Below are positions 1 to 8,140 of a DNA stretch of 64,000 nt, piece after piece (position 1 is the first letter of the stretch; each line of letters starts with the position of its first letter). A program made the translations under genes and the position numbers. The notes under the pieces were generated by a model. It was not told the origin of the DNA. It worked only from the letters and a program-made list of their open reading frames with translations, and ran no database searches. This DNA comes from Salinicola acroporae (GTDB lineage: Bacteria > Pseudomonadota > Gammaproteobacteria > Pseudomonadales > Halomonadaceae): the NCBI RefSeq assembly GCF_003206615.1, contig NZ_PZJW01000012.1, positions 186,001 to 250,000 of the forward strand, in the 5' to 3' direction.

Positions 1-263
1 CAGACCTGCCCGCACGCGGCCTGGTCGATGATTCACTGACCGCGACGCTCAGGGCCGCCGGACTCGAGGTGGCGCGCGGCGAACAGAGCGTCGATATCGC
101 CTATCTGGATGAAGAAAGCGCCAACCTGCTCACCCGAGACGTCGGCACGCCTGTGCTGCGGTCGACGCGAACGACGTTCAATCAGCAGGGTTCACTGGTC
201 GAGCACGTGGTGAGCTTGCTCGATCCCGACCATTTTCGATTACATCTGCATTTTGGAACCTGA
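1..263 (+). CDS. GntR-family (HutC/UTRA) transcriptional regulator, C-terminal fragment
   Basis: The reading frame is open from base 3 to the stop at 261-263, so only the last 86 residues are present; the N-terminal helix-turn-helix lies upstream of the window. The visible part fits the end of a UTRA effector-binding domain: a segment on leaving or losing an effector pocket, then 'TPVLRSTRTTFNQQG' and 'VEHVVSLLDPDHFRLHLHF', the usual closing beta strands of HutC-type regulators. It is followed after 2 bases by an ADP-ribosylglycohydrolase and a PfkB kinase, the same set as E. coli yegW-yegU-yegV, so it is probably the local regulator of that sugar or nucleoside module. The family call is good; the effector is unknown. 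Confidence 0.8.
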   Translation, partial: DLPARGLVDDSLTATLRAAGLEVARGEQSVDIAYLDEESANLLTRDVGTPVLRSTRTTFNQQGSLVEHVVSLLDPDHFRLHLHFGT

Positions 264-265
264 TC

Positions 266-1294
266 ATGTTCGATGCCGCCGATCACGAGTCTCCGCTGCG
301 TCAACGGGCACTCGGTGCCTTCTACGGGCTCGCACTGGGAGACGCCTTGGGCATGCCGACTCAGTCACTGAGCCGACAGCAGATCGTGGCGACCTTCGGC
401 GAGATCACCACGTTGGTCGATGCTCGCGCGGACCAACCGATCGCGCCCGGCATGCCGGCGGGCAGCATCACGGACGACACCGAACAGGCCATGCTGGTCG
501 CGGACCTGCTCATCGACGGTCGCGGCTCGATAGATCCCCTGACCTTCGCCGAGCGGCTGATCGCCTGGGAAGATGACATGCGCGCCCGCGGTTCGCGGGA
601 CCTGCTGGGACCGTCGACCCAACGGGCGGTGGCGCGCATCACCCAAGGCATTCCGCCCGAGGAGGCCGGCCGCCTGGGCGCCACCAATGGTGCGGCGATG
701 CGCGTCACACCGGTCGGCATCGCGTTCGATGTGGCGCACGCGGAACGCTTCATGGAGGCCGTCTACGCTGCCAGCAGCGTGACCCACAATACCGGCCTGG
801 GCATGGCTGGGGCCGCCTCGGTGGCGGCGACCATCTCCGCGGGTCTCAATGGCGCGGCGCTGACGCAGGCGCTCGATATCGGCGTCGAATTCGCCGAGCG
901 CGGCGAGAGGCTCGGTTACTGGTTCGCTGGTGCACGCCTCGCGCCGCGCATCCGTTGGGCACGCTCACAAATGGTCGGCATCAGCGACGCCAACGCCATC
1001 ACCCTCCTCAACGACCTGGTCGGCACTTCGGTGCTGGCGCAGGAATCGATCGTGGCCGCCTTTGCCCTGGCCGAGCTGGCGGGCGACGCGCCGCAGCGCG
1101 CGCTTTGCCTGGCAGCCAGCCTGGGCGGCGACACGGATACCATTGCCGCCATCCTCGGCGCGATGCTGGGCGCATGCGCGGGATTGGACGCCTTGCCGAG
1201 TGAATTGATCGACCGGGTCAAACGTTGCAACCGCCTGGATCTCGAGCCTCGGGTCGAGGCGCTGCTGGCGCTACGCGGAAGCACCTCCTCGTGA
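266..1294 (+). CDS. ADP-ribosylglycohydrolase family protein (YegU-like)
   Basis: A 342-residue protein of the ARH/DraG fold, which hydrolyses N- or O-ribosyl bonds using two Mg ions. The N-terminal 'GLALGDALGMPTQS' (residues 15-28), the metal-binding 'DDTEQAM' (about 71-77) and the C-terminal 'GGDTDTIAAILGAMLGA' (about 288-304) are the three conserved metal and ribose motifs, all intact. The ATG lies 2 bases after the upstream GntR stop, and the next kinase gene starts inside its stop codon, so the three are one transcript. The pairing with a PfkB kinase suggests the ribosyl product is phosphorylated next. The substrate could be an ADP-ribosylated small molecule, a nucleoside-like compound or a protein; sequence alone does not say. 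Confidence 0.88.
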   Translation: MFDAADHESPLRQRALGAFYGLALGDALGMPTQSLSRQQIVATFGEITTLVDARADQPIAPGMPAGSITDDTEQAMLVADLLIDGRGSIDPLTFAERLIAWEDDMRARGSRDLLGPSTQRAVARITQGIPPEEAGRLGATNGAAMRVTPVGIAFDVAHAERFMEAVYAASSVTHNTGLGMAGAASVAATISAGLNGAALTQALDIGVEFAERGERLGYWFAGARLAPRIRWARSQMVGISDANAITLLNDLVGTSVLAQESIVAAFALAELAGDAPQRALCLAASLGGDTDTIAAILGAMLGACAGLDALPSELIDRVKRCNRLDLEPRVEALLALRGSTSS

Positions 1295-2247
1295 CTGACC
1301 AGCCCCACTCACCGGCTCCCGCCAGGCTCTGGCACACAGGCCAGGCGATCGTCGATATCGTGATGTCGATCGAGGCGCTACCGCCGCCGGGCGGCGATGT
1401 CATCGCGCAGTCGGCGAATCACGAGGTCGGCGGGGGATTCAATGTCATGGCGGCCGCCCGCCGCTATGGGATGCCAGTCATCTATGCCGGAGAACATGGA
1501 ACCGGGCCCATGGGGTCCCGCGTGCGAGAGGCGCTCGTCAAAGACGGCATCGTGTTGGCGAAAGCGCCAAACCCCGCTGGCGACAGCGGCTTCTGCATCG
1601 CCCTGACCGATGCGGCTGGCGAGCGCACGTTCGTGTCTCATATCGGCGTGGAGGGACAAGTCGGCGCCGAGAGTCTCGAAGCCCTGCCGGTGGCCGACAA
1701 TGACTGGATCTATGTCAGCGGCTACAGCCTGGCGTATCCCGGCAAGGCCTCCGCCCTGCTCGACTGGCTGGACACGCTGCCCGCAACCTGCGCCGTCGTC
1801 TTCGACCCGGGCCCGCTGCTGGCGCGTATCGATCACCGCCAGCTCGCGCGACTGCTGCCACGGATAGCGATATGGAGCAGCAACGCCAGTGAAACGCGAA
1901 CGTTCGCCGGCCGTGACGATCTGGAAGCGGGTATCGCTGTGATCGCCTCGCGCTTGAGCGGGTCGGCCGCGGTCGTCGTGCGAGACGGACCGCGGGGGTG
2001 CTGGCTGCATCAAGCCGGCAAGACGCGGGCCATCGAAGGGTTCGCGAGCCAAGCCATCGACACCAATGGTGCAGGGGATGCTCATACCGGCGTCATGATC
2101 GCGGCACTGGCCGAAGGCAGCCCCATGCCCACTGCCTGCGCTCGTGCCAATGCGGCAGCGGCGATCGCCGTCTCCCGCCGGGGACCTGCCACGGCGCCCG
2201 ATCGCGAGGAGCTGGAAAACTATCTCGAAGCCAACCCGGCCCATTAG
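1291..2247 (+). CDS. PfkB-family carbohydrate/nucleoside kinase (YegV-like)
   Basis: A 318-residue ribokinase-fold kinase. I place the start at GTG 1291, which overlaps the preceding stop (GTGA), because homologues begin shortly before the 'GQAIVDIVMSIEALPPPGGDV' segment and an open frame further upstream only shadows the glycohydrolase. It has the N-terminal sugar-binding region 'NHEVGGGFNVMAAARRYG' and the signature 'DTNGAGDAHTGV' (about residues 264-275) whose Asp is the catalytic base. Translational coupling to the ADP-ribosylglycohydrolase suggests that it phosphorylates the ribosyl compound the latter releases. The exact substrate is unknown. Confidence 0.88.
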   Translation: MTDQPHSPAPARLWHTGQAIVDIVMSIEALPPPGGDVIAQSANHEVGGGFNVMAAARRYGMPVIYAGEHGTGPMGSRVREALVKDGIVLAKAPNPAGDSGFCIALTDAAGERTFVSHIGVEGQVGAESLEALPVADNDWIYVSGYSLAYPGKASALLDWLDTLPATCAVVFDPGPLLARIDHRQLARLLPRIAIWSSNASETRTFAGRDDLEAGIAVIASRLSGSAAVVVRDGPRGCWLHQAGKTRAIEGFASQAIDTNGAGDAHTGVMIAALAEGSPMPTACARANAAAAIAVSRRGPATAPDREELENYLEANPAH

Positions 2248-2369
2248 GCGAATGACGCAGTCGGGCGAAGCGGGCTAACCGAGCGGGCGACAACCGTCAG
2301 CGACCCGACCCGGTTGGTTGCCAAGCCGAGCGCCGTCCCGCGCGCCCGGCTCTCGTCTCCCGCCGGCGC

Positions 2370-3668
2370 TCAGAAACTCGCCGTGATCATGGTGCCCGCC
2401 ACCCAGGCGTTGTCGACCGAATCCACCGCCGACGGGTTGGCGACGTACTGTAGGTTCGGGCGCAGGGTGAGCGAGGGGGTCAGGTTGAAGCTGTAGTAGA
2501 TCTCCGCGTCGTACTCGTGCCCCTGGCGCGGCAAGGGCGCAAGCGAGCCGGCCGGTGTGGCGTTGTAGTAGCCGACGTCGTCGTTGACGTGAAGATAGGC
2601 CAGGCCAATGCCCGCGTCGTCCTGCGGGCGGGCATCGAACGGACCCGTGTAGGTCGCGCCGACCGAGACGTAGCGATCGATACCGGCGGTGTCGCCGTTG
2701 TTGGCATTGCCCATGCTGAACAGGGTCAGGCCACGATCGGCGTTGCCGCCACGCGTGGTCACCTGTTGCTGGACCACGTAGTAGAGCCCGGTGTTGGTAT
2801 CGCTGGTGCGAGTGTCCGGTCCATCGCCGTAGGCGCGATTCTCCACGTTCTGGGTGTAGAAACCGAGTTTGTAGGCACCGGCCATGCCATCCAACTTCGG
2901 CGTGTAGCCCACTTCGACGGGGAACAGGGTGCCCTCGGTGCCGCTGGTGCGCAGGTCGAAACCGTTGTCGTTCTCCAGGTTGCTGTCGTTGAGATTGAAA
3001 GCGCCGACCTGGGCGTACCACTCGGGGGTGAAGTTGGCACGGATCACCGCCGCCCACTGGGCGATCGGCCAGTTGTAGATGTTGTTGCCCCAGTTGCCGG
3101 GCTGGGCGCTGCCAAAGGCAAGGTTCTGGAAATTGCTGTCGATGGTGGCGAAGTCGTCACCGAACGGGATTCGCCCGAGCTTGACCGCGAGCGCGTCATT
3201 GAAGAACCGTTGGCGATACCAGAACTGGGTCAGTCGTGTGACCGGCCCGCGCCCCTGGACTTCCTGCACCGACGAGCCACCAACGGTGGCGCCGGGATCG
3301 CTCATCCGGTCATTGACGCTGTGGCCGTTGCGATTGGTGACGGTGACCTGAAACTCAGCCGAGGGAATGCCAGCGAGCTTATCGAGGTCGAAATTGGCAC
3401 CGACCGCGAACTGGTCCGAGTATTTCGCCACATGGCTATCGTGGTAGCCGCCATCGAGGATCGTGGCCGCCTCGCCCACGTAGTCGAAGTCGAAGGAGAT
3501 CCCGGCGTTCTCCAGCGCCGTGCGCTCACCTCCCCAATCCCCCAGCAGGTATGGCGAATCCGGAGAAAATGCCGAGTAGGCCTGCGCCGGGCCGATGATT
3601 CCGAGACCGCCCAACAGTAACGCCGACGCCCCACCGATTCTGATGACCCGCAACGTGACATGCATCAT
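2370..3668 (-). CDS. Carbohydrate-selective porin, OprB family
   Basis: A 432-residue outer-membrane beta-barrel. The start is ATG 3668, preceded by a GGGAG ribosome binding site; the ORF extends 10 residues upstream without a site. Residues 1-30 are a signal peptide with a hydrophobic core 'ASALLLGGLGIIG' ending at 'AQA'. The mature N-terminus 'YLLGDWGGERTALENAG' is the OprB hallmark, followed by alternating aromatic barrel strands and a C-terminal Phe ('TMITASF') recognised by the BAM machinery. It probably admits sugars or other small polar solutes. It is monocistronic, divergent from the GlxA-type regulator and convergent with the kinase. Confidence 0.9.
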   Translation of the reverse strand: MMHVTLRVIRIGGASALLLGGLGIIGPAQAYSAFSPDSPYLLGDWGGERTALENAGISFDFDYVGEAATILDGGYHDSHVAKYSDQFAVGANFDLDKLAGIPSAEFQVTVTNRNGHSVNDRMSDPGATVGGSSVQEVQGRGPVTRLTQFWYRQRFFNDALAVKLGRIPFGDDFATIDSNFQNLAFGSAQPGNWGNNIYNWPIAQWAAVIRANFTPEWYAQVGAFNLNDSNLENDNGFDLRTSGTEGTLFPVEVGYTPKLDGMAGAYKLGFYTQNVENRAYGDGPDTRTSDTNTGLYYVVQQQVTTRGGNADRGLTLFSMGNANNGDTAGIDRYVSVGATYTGPFDARPQDDAGIGLAYLHVNDDVGYYNATPAGSLAPLPRQGHEYDAEIYYSFNLTPSLTLRPNLQYVANPSAVDSVDNAWVAGTMITASF

Positions 3669-3910
3669 GACCTGAACTCCCAAAAAAATAATTAGCACGT
3701 CACTAATGCGCAGAGAATGATAGTCCCGACGGCCCCGCTCCGGTAGTCAATCGATCCGCGCCAGCCGACAAAGCCGACTAAAGGATGAAGCGCCGTCATC
3801 GGGGGAGTACTGCGGCGACAGGATTGAATGTCGTTTCTGGTGGCCATGGTGTCATTGCCGACATCTCCCGACCGGCGCAAACTGCCCGTCGAATGCCACC
3901 GGACGATGCC

Positions 3911-4906
3911 ATGACCCACACCGTCGACCTGTTCGTCTATCCGGACTGCCAGTTGCTGGACGCCAGCGGCCCCTGGCAGGTCTTCGCCAGTGCCAACACG
4001 CTGCTGGGGCGGCCGCATTACGAGCTCCGCCTCAATGCCGTCGAACCCGGCGAGGTCCGGACCAACGGCGGCATGACGCTGGTCGCGACCCATGCCCTGG
4101 CGACGACAACCGTGGGCGGCACGCTGCTGGTGGCCGGCGGCCATGGCGTGCATGAGCTGGACGACACGGTCATCCGCAAGCTCGCCGAACGCGCCGCCTC
4201 GGCGTCGCGGGTCGGCTCGATCTGCAGCGGGGCCTTCGCGCTGGCCAGGACCGGACTGCTCGACGGCTGCTGTGTCACCACGCACTGGCGCCAGGCCGAA
4301 CGCCTGGCGCGGGAGTTTCCCGAGATCGATGTCGCGGCCGATGCGCTCTACCGGAACAGCGGCAACCTCTACACCAGTGCCGGTGTCACCGCGGGCATGG
4401 ACCTGGCGCTCGCCCTGGTCGCGGCGGACCACGATCATCGCCTGGCCGGCGAGGTCGCCCGCGAGCTGGTGATGTTCCTGCATCGGCCCGGAGACCAGGC
4501 GCAATTCAGTGAAGGGTTGCGCTGCCAGCTCGCCAGCCATGGCCGGCTACGCGCGTTGATCGATCGCGTGCTGAACGATCCGCTGGCCGACTGGAACAGC
4601 GAGGGTCTGGCCGCCGCGATGGCGGTGACACCACGCCACTTTCAACGTCTGTTTCGCCAGCAACTCTCGATGACCCCGATGGAGTTCCTGAGCCGGCTGC
4701 GGCTGGAGTCGGCGCGGCGGCTACTGGCCGAGAGCGATGCCCCGCTGGGACGGATTGCCGAACACTGCCGCATCGGTGGCGCCGAGCAACTGCGCCGCCA
4801 GTTCCAGCGCCGCTACGGACTCGCGCCCAGCGCCTATCGCGCTCGCTTCGGCCGAACCCTGTCCAGCCCGGCCCCGACCCACACCAGCAACCGAGAAGCC
4901 TCATGA
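3911..4906 (+). CDS. GlxA-family transcriptional regulator (DJ-1/PfpI + AraC HTH)
   Basis: A 331-residue regulator. Residues 1-190 form a class-I amidotransferase-like DJ-1/PfpI domain ('VDLFVYPDCQLLDASGPWQVF' region at the start; Cys in the elbow 'SICSGAFALARTG'), and residues about 220-315 carry two AraC-type helix-turn-helices ('LAAAMAVTPRHFQRLFRQQ', 'APLGRIAEHCRIGGAEQLRRQF'). I start at ATG 3911; an in-frame ATG at 3893 is an alternative, and neither has a strong ribosome site. Its stop overlaps the ATG of the following MFS gene by 4 bases, so it probably controls that transporter. The ligand is unknown; characterised relatives respond to choline, carnitine or glycine-betaine derivatives. 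Confidence 0.88.
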   Translation: MTHTVDLFVYPDCQLLDASGPWQVFASANTLLGRPHYELRLNAVEPGEVRTNGGMTLVATHALATTTVGGTLLVAGGHGVHELDDTVIRKLAERAASASRVGSICSGAFALARTGLLDGCCVTTHWRQAERLAREFPEIDVAADALYRNSGNLYTSAGVTAGMDLALALVAADHDHRLAGEVARELVMFLHRPGDQAQFSEGLRCQLASHGRLRALIDRVLNDPLADWNSEGLAAAMAVTPRHFQRLFRQQLSMTPMEFLSRLRLESARRLLAESDAPLGRIAEHCRIGGAEQLRRQFQRRYGLAPSAYRARFGRTLSSPAPTHTSNREAS

Positions 4907-6102
4907 CGACCTCCGCGCCTTCCCGCCTGCCGCTCACCGTCTGGGGTCTGGCGCTGTGCCAGGCGCTGCTGGTCAGCGGCAATATCCTGCTCATCGCCGT
5001 CTCGCCGCTGGTCGGCGCCCAGCTCTCCGGCGATGCCGACTGGAGCACGCTGCCGGTCGCTACCCAGTTGCTGGGATTGACCGCAGCGACACTTCCCTCC
5101 GGCTGGTTGACCGCGCGCCTGGGACGCAAGCGTACCTTCCTGATCGGCAACGCCGCCGGGCTCATTGGCATCGCCATCTGCCTGCTGGCGTTGAAGGGTG
5201 CCGCCTTCCCGCTGTTCACTCTCGGCACCTTCGCCATCGGCATGAGTATCGGTGCGGGTATGCTCTATCGCTTCGCCGCCATCGATGCGGCGAGCCAGTC
5301 GCAGCGCGACCGCGCCCTCAGTCTGGTGATGGCGGGCGGCGTCATCGCCGCCTTCGCCGGGCCCTGGCTGGCGCGCTACACCCAACACGCCTTCGCGACA
5401 CCGTTCCTGGGCTGTTTCGTCGGCCTGGCGGGACTCTACGCCCTGGCGCTGCTGCTGCTCTCGCGACTCGAACTGCCATCGCCCCGGGGTGCAGTCGACG
5501 GTGAATCGCCCCGCCGCCCCGGCCAGCTACTGCGAGAACCGCAGCTGCTGGCGGCGGTGGTCATCGCCACCTTGAGCTACGCCATCATGAATCTGGCCAT
5601 GACCGCGACGCCGCTGGCCATGACGCACGCCGGCCACGGCTTCGCCGACGTCACCAACGTCATCCAGTGGCACATCCTGGCGATGTTCGCCCCCTCGTTC
5701 GTCACCGGCGACCTGACCCGGCGCTTCGGCTACCGGCCAATGATCGCCGCGGGGTCGCTGGCCCTGCTGGCCAGCCTGCTCTGCGCCCTGCTCCCGACCA
5801 CGTTCTGGACCTTCGCGATCGGGCTGTTCCTGCTGGGACTGGGCTGGAACTTCACCTTCCTGCCCGCCAGCGCCTGGCTAACCACCACCTACCGGCCCGG
5901 CGAGGCGCCTCGCGTCCAGGCCATCAACGACTGCGCGGTCTTCTCGCTGACCACCCTCTCCGCGCTGCTGGCCGGTCCGCTCAACGCCTGGCTCGGCTGG
6001 CAGACGCTCAACCTCCTGCTGCTGCCGCTGGTCATGGTGCTGATGGTCGTGGGGCTCGGCATGTCCCGCCTGCAACGACCACTCATTGCCAAGCGGGATT
6101 GA
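4903..6102 (+). CDS. MFS transporter
   Basis: A 399-residue, twelve-helix major facilitator protein in the inner membrane. Visible are the A-like motif 'GWLTARLGRKRTF' between helices 2 and 3, a second 'GDLTRRFGYRP' between helices 8 and 9, and alternating hydrophobic segments throughout. The ATG overlaps the stop of the GlxA-type regulator (ATGA), which implies co-transcription and coupled translation. It looks like the YbjJ/CynX-type efflux or uptake branch, but I cannot name the substrate. It is convergent with the sodium symporter gene. Confidence 0.85.
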   Translation: MTTSAPSRLPLTVWGLALCQALLVSGNILLIAVSPLVGAQLSGDADWSTLPVATQLLGLTAATLPSGWLTARLGRKRTFLIGNAAGLIGIAICLLALKGAAFPLFTLGTFAIGMSIGAGMLYRFAAIDAASQSQRDRALSLVMAGGVIAAFAGPWLARYTQHAFATPFLGCFVGLAGLYALALLLLSRLELPSPRGAVDGESPRRPGQLLREPQLLAAVVIATLSYAIMNLAMTATPLAMTHAGHGFADVTNVIQWHILAMFAPSFVTGDLTRRFGYRPMIAAGSLALLASLLCALLPTTFWTFAIGLFLLGLGWNFTFLPASAWLTTTYRPGEAPRVQAINDCAVFSLTTLSALLAGPLNAWLGWQTLNLLLLPLVMVLMVVGLGMSRLQRPLIAKRD

Positions 6103-6230
6103 CCGGTCATTCCGTGACGGTGATCTACGACTAGGCATGCATGGCGATCGCCGCCGCGTGGCGGGAGCGTCTTGCCGTCGCCATCGCCAGGGCGACGGCC
6201 GGCATTGATCCCGGCCCTTCAGACGCCACA

Positions 6231-6265
6231 CAGGACAAGCCCGGCACACCGCCGGGCTCATCCTG
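6231..6265. terminator. Hairpin between convergent MFS and symporter genes
   Basis: Fifteen bases (6231-6245) pair with 6251-6265 with two mismatches: CAGGA, two unpaired bases, then AGCCCGGC against its complement, with a 5-base loop. It sits between two convergent stop codons, so a bidirectional terminator is likely. No strong T-run follows on either strand, which lowers confidence in intrinsic termination. Confidence 0.5.
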
Positions 6266-6290
6266 TCGTCACGCTTGCCGCTGATTCATC

Positions 6291-7757
6291 TCAGCGCCGC
6301 CTGGCGGTCTCCATGAACTCATTGGCCCGCTCGCGATTGGCCCGGGTCACCAGACTGACCGCCACGAACAGCACCACCGCGACCGGCAGCGCCCAGATCC
6401 CCGCCGGCAGCCCCAGCGGTTTGACACCGCTCAGGTAAAGATAGATGACGACCAGGCCGCCGCCGATGATGCTCGCAAGGGCCCCCGCCGCGGTGCCACG
6501 TTGCCAGTAGAAGGCGCCGATGATCGCTGGCACGATCACCACCAGGCCCGTCGAGGCCGCCACGGAGAGCACCGCAATCAGGTTGAGTTGCAGCTCCGCG
6601 AACAGGAAGGCGAGGATCGCGATGATCGGCAACACCCACTTGCCCACCTTGAGCTGCTTCGCCTCGCTGGCGTCGGCGACGACATTGGCATAGACGTCCC
6701 GCGACAGCATCGAGGAGAGCGTCAGCATGATCGAGTCGATGGTCGAGACCGCAGCAGCCAGAATACCCACCATGACGATCACGCCGAGCACGGGCGGCAC
6801 ATGCTCGGAAGCCAGCAGCGTCGGCGTTGCCAGATCCGACTTGGCCAGCTCGGGGAAGGCCACCAGCGCCGAGAAGCCCCAAAGCACCGAGACCACGGTG
6901 TAGATGAAGCCGAAGATCAGAAAGCCGATCAGCATCTGGCGCATCGACTTGAGCGATGACGGCATGAACAGACGCTGGCTGACCTGGGGGTTGGAGAGGC
7001 TGAAGAAGAACCAGGGAATGGTTAGCCCCAGAAAAGTGGTGAAACTGAAAAGGCCGGGCCCGGGTACGCTGAGAGAAGCCGGGTGCTCGCTGGCCAGCGT
7101 ATCGAACAGTTCCGAAAAGCCGCCGAGCGAATGGACCACGAGAAGCGCCACCAATGTCGAAGCGACGATCATGAACAGCGCCTGCAGCGAATCGGTCCAC
7201 ATCACCGAACGGATCCCGGCAATGTAGGAGAACAGGATCGCCAGCAGCGTCGACACGATCACACCGGTGGTGAACGAGATCGCCCCGCCGCTCATGCCCG
7301 CCAGCAGGTAGCCGACGCCTGCCAGTTGCACCGCGGCATAAGGGATCAGAAACACGCAGCTGGCGACGGCGGTCGCCACCGCGACTTTTCCGTTGCCATA
7401 GCGATGACCCAGCATCTCGCTCGGCGTGACGAAACCGAAGCGCTTGCCCACCGCCCAGAACCTGGGTCCGAAGATCGCCACCAGCGAAACGCCGGCGAAG
7501 TAGACGATCTCGAACCCGAACGCCCCGACGCCGCCCGCGTAGGTAAGCCCCGCCAGCCCCACCATCATGAACGCGCTGTAGGTCGTGGCGCTGTAGCTGA
7601 GCGCCGAGACAAAGCCATTCATCTGGCGATTGCCGAGAAAGTAGCCAGACATGTCGACGCCCTTGCCGTTGGTCGCCTCGCCCCGCGACAGGTAGGCGAC
7701 CACCACGGCCACCACGAGATAGATGAGGACCGCCCCCCAGATCAGATTGGTACTCAT
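6291..7757 (-). CDS. Sodium:solute symporter (SSS family)
   Basis: A 488-residue inner-membrane Na+-coupled symporter of the PanF/PutP/ActP superfamily with about 13 helices. The conserved 'LSYSATTYSAFMMVGLAGLTY' stretch (helix 2) and 'GIRSVMWTDSLQALFMI' (about residue 185) are typical. It follows a DUF3311-type small membrane protein after 3 bases, the common two-gene SSS arrangement (compare yhdT-panF), and is the last gene of the nicA operon through a chain of stop-start overlaps. That context suggests uptake of nicotinate, another carboxylate or a pathway product. The substrate is not readable from sequence. Confidence 0.9.
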   Translation of the reverse strand: MSTNLIWGAVLIYLVVAVVVAYLSRGEATNGKGVDMSGYFLGNRQMNGFVSALSYSATTYSAFMMVGLAGLTYAGGVGAFGFEIVYFAGVSLVAIFGPRFWAVGKRFGFVTPSEMLGHRYGNGKVAVATAVASCVFLIPYAAVQLAGVGYLLAGMSGGAISFTTGVIVSTLLAILFSYIAGIRSVMWTDSLQALFMIVASTLVALLVVHSLGGFSELFDTLASEHPASLSVPGPGLFSFTTFLGLTIPWFFFSLSNPQVSQRLFMPSSLKSMRQMLIGFLIFGFIYTVVSVLWGFSALVAFPELAKSDLATPTLLASEHVPPVLGVIVMVGILAAAVSTIDSIMLTLSSMLSRDVYANVVADASEAKQLKVGKWVLPIIAILAFLFAELQLNLIAVLSVAASTGLVVIVPAIIGAFYWQRGTAAGALASIIGGGLVVIYLYLSGVKPLGLPAGIWALPVAVVLFVAVSLVTRANRERANEFMETARRR

Positions 7758-7760
7758 GGC

Positions 7761-7949
7761 TCAGCTCCCCGACTCGTCCTTGAAACCCTGGGTGATCATG
7801 ATGTTGGCGACGATGACCAGGACGCCGACGACGAACCAGAACAGAAAACTGCCGTACCAGGCCTGCACCTGCCCGAGCAGACCGTAGGGCACCACGTAAC
7901 ACGAAAGGACCAGCGCCCAGACGAGCCATATCCAGCGGCGAGAATTCAT
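7761..7949 (-). CDS. DUF3311/YhdT-like small membrane protein, symporter partner
   Basis: A 62-residue protein with two predicted transmembrane helices ('WLVWALVLSCYVVPYGLLG' and 'FLFWFVVGVLVIVANIMI'). An AAAGGAG ribosome site sits 7 bases before the ATG, inside the 3' end of the upstream 64-aa ORF, whose stop overlaps this start by 4 bases. Small proteins of this kind usually precede an SSS symporter gene and are thought to be accessory subunits. Assignment rests on size, topology and position. Confidence 0.8.
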   Translation of the reverse strand: MNSRRWIWLVWALVLSCYVVPYGLLGQVQAWYGSFLFWFVVGVLVIVANIMITQGFKDESGS

Positions 7950-8140
7950 TGCGTCACTCCTTTATTGTTGCCGTTGTTATCGAAATCGCTGCTATTGAAA
8001 CCGTTGTCGTTGAGACACTCGTTATCGAAACCACCGTTGGCGAGTGCCGCTATCGAGCCGATACCGCCAGCGTCGGACGGCCACGCTCGCGCCGGCTGAC
8101 GAGGCGAGGCCGTCGAGATCCCGGCGCGCGCGTCGCTCAT
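7946..8140 (-). CDS. Small 64-aa ORF with Asn/Asp/Phe-rich tail, unknown function
   Basis: I do not recognise this protein. Its ATG overlaps the stop of the cytochrome gene (ATGA at 8137-8140) and its stop overlaps the ATG of the next membrane protein (7946-7949), so it bridges the two genes without a gap. Residues 1-35 are Ala/Arg/Gly/Ser-rich; residues 36-60 are an imperfect repeat of Asn, Asp, Gly and Phe ('GGFDN', 'NGFNSSDFDNNGNN'). No signal peptide or transmembrane helix is visible. It could be a real small protein, or merely an open frame that keeps ribosomes moving into the transporter genes. The double overlap is the only strong evidence. Confidence 0.45.
   Translation of the reverse strand: MSDARAGISTASPRQPARAWPSDAGGIGSIAALANGGFDNECLNDNGFNSSDFDNNGNNKGVTQ

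Noticed and set aside
2517-3620. Plus-strand 367-aa open frame opposite the OprB porin
   Set aside because: Antisense shadow in GC-rich DNA; the minus strand shows a signal peptide, OprB motif and ribosome site, the plus-strand translation shows none.
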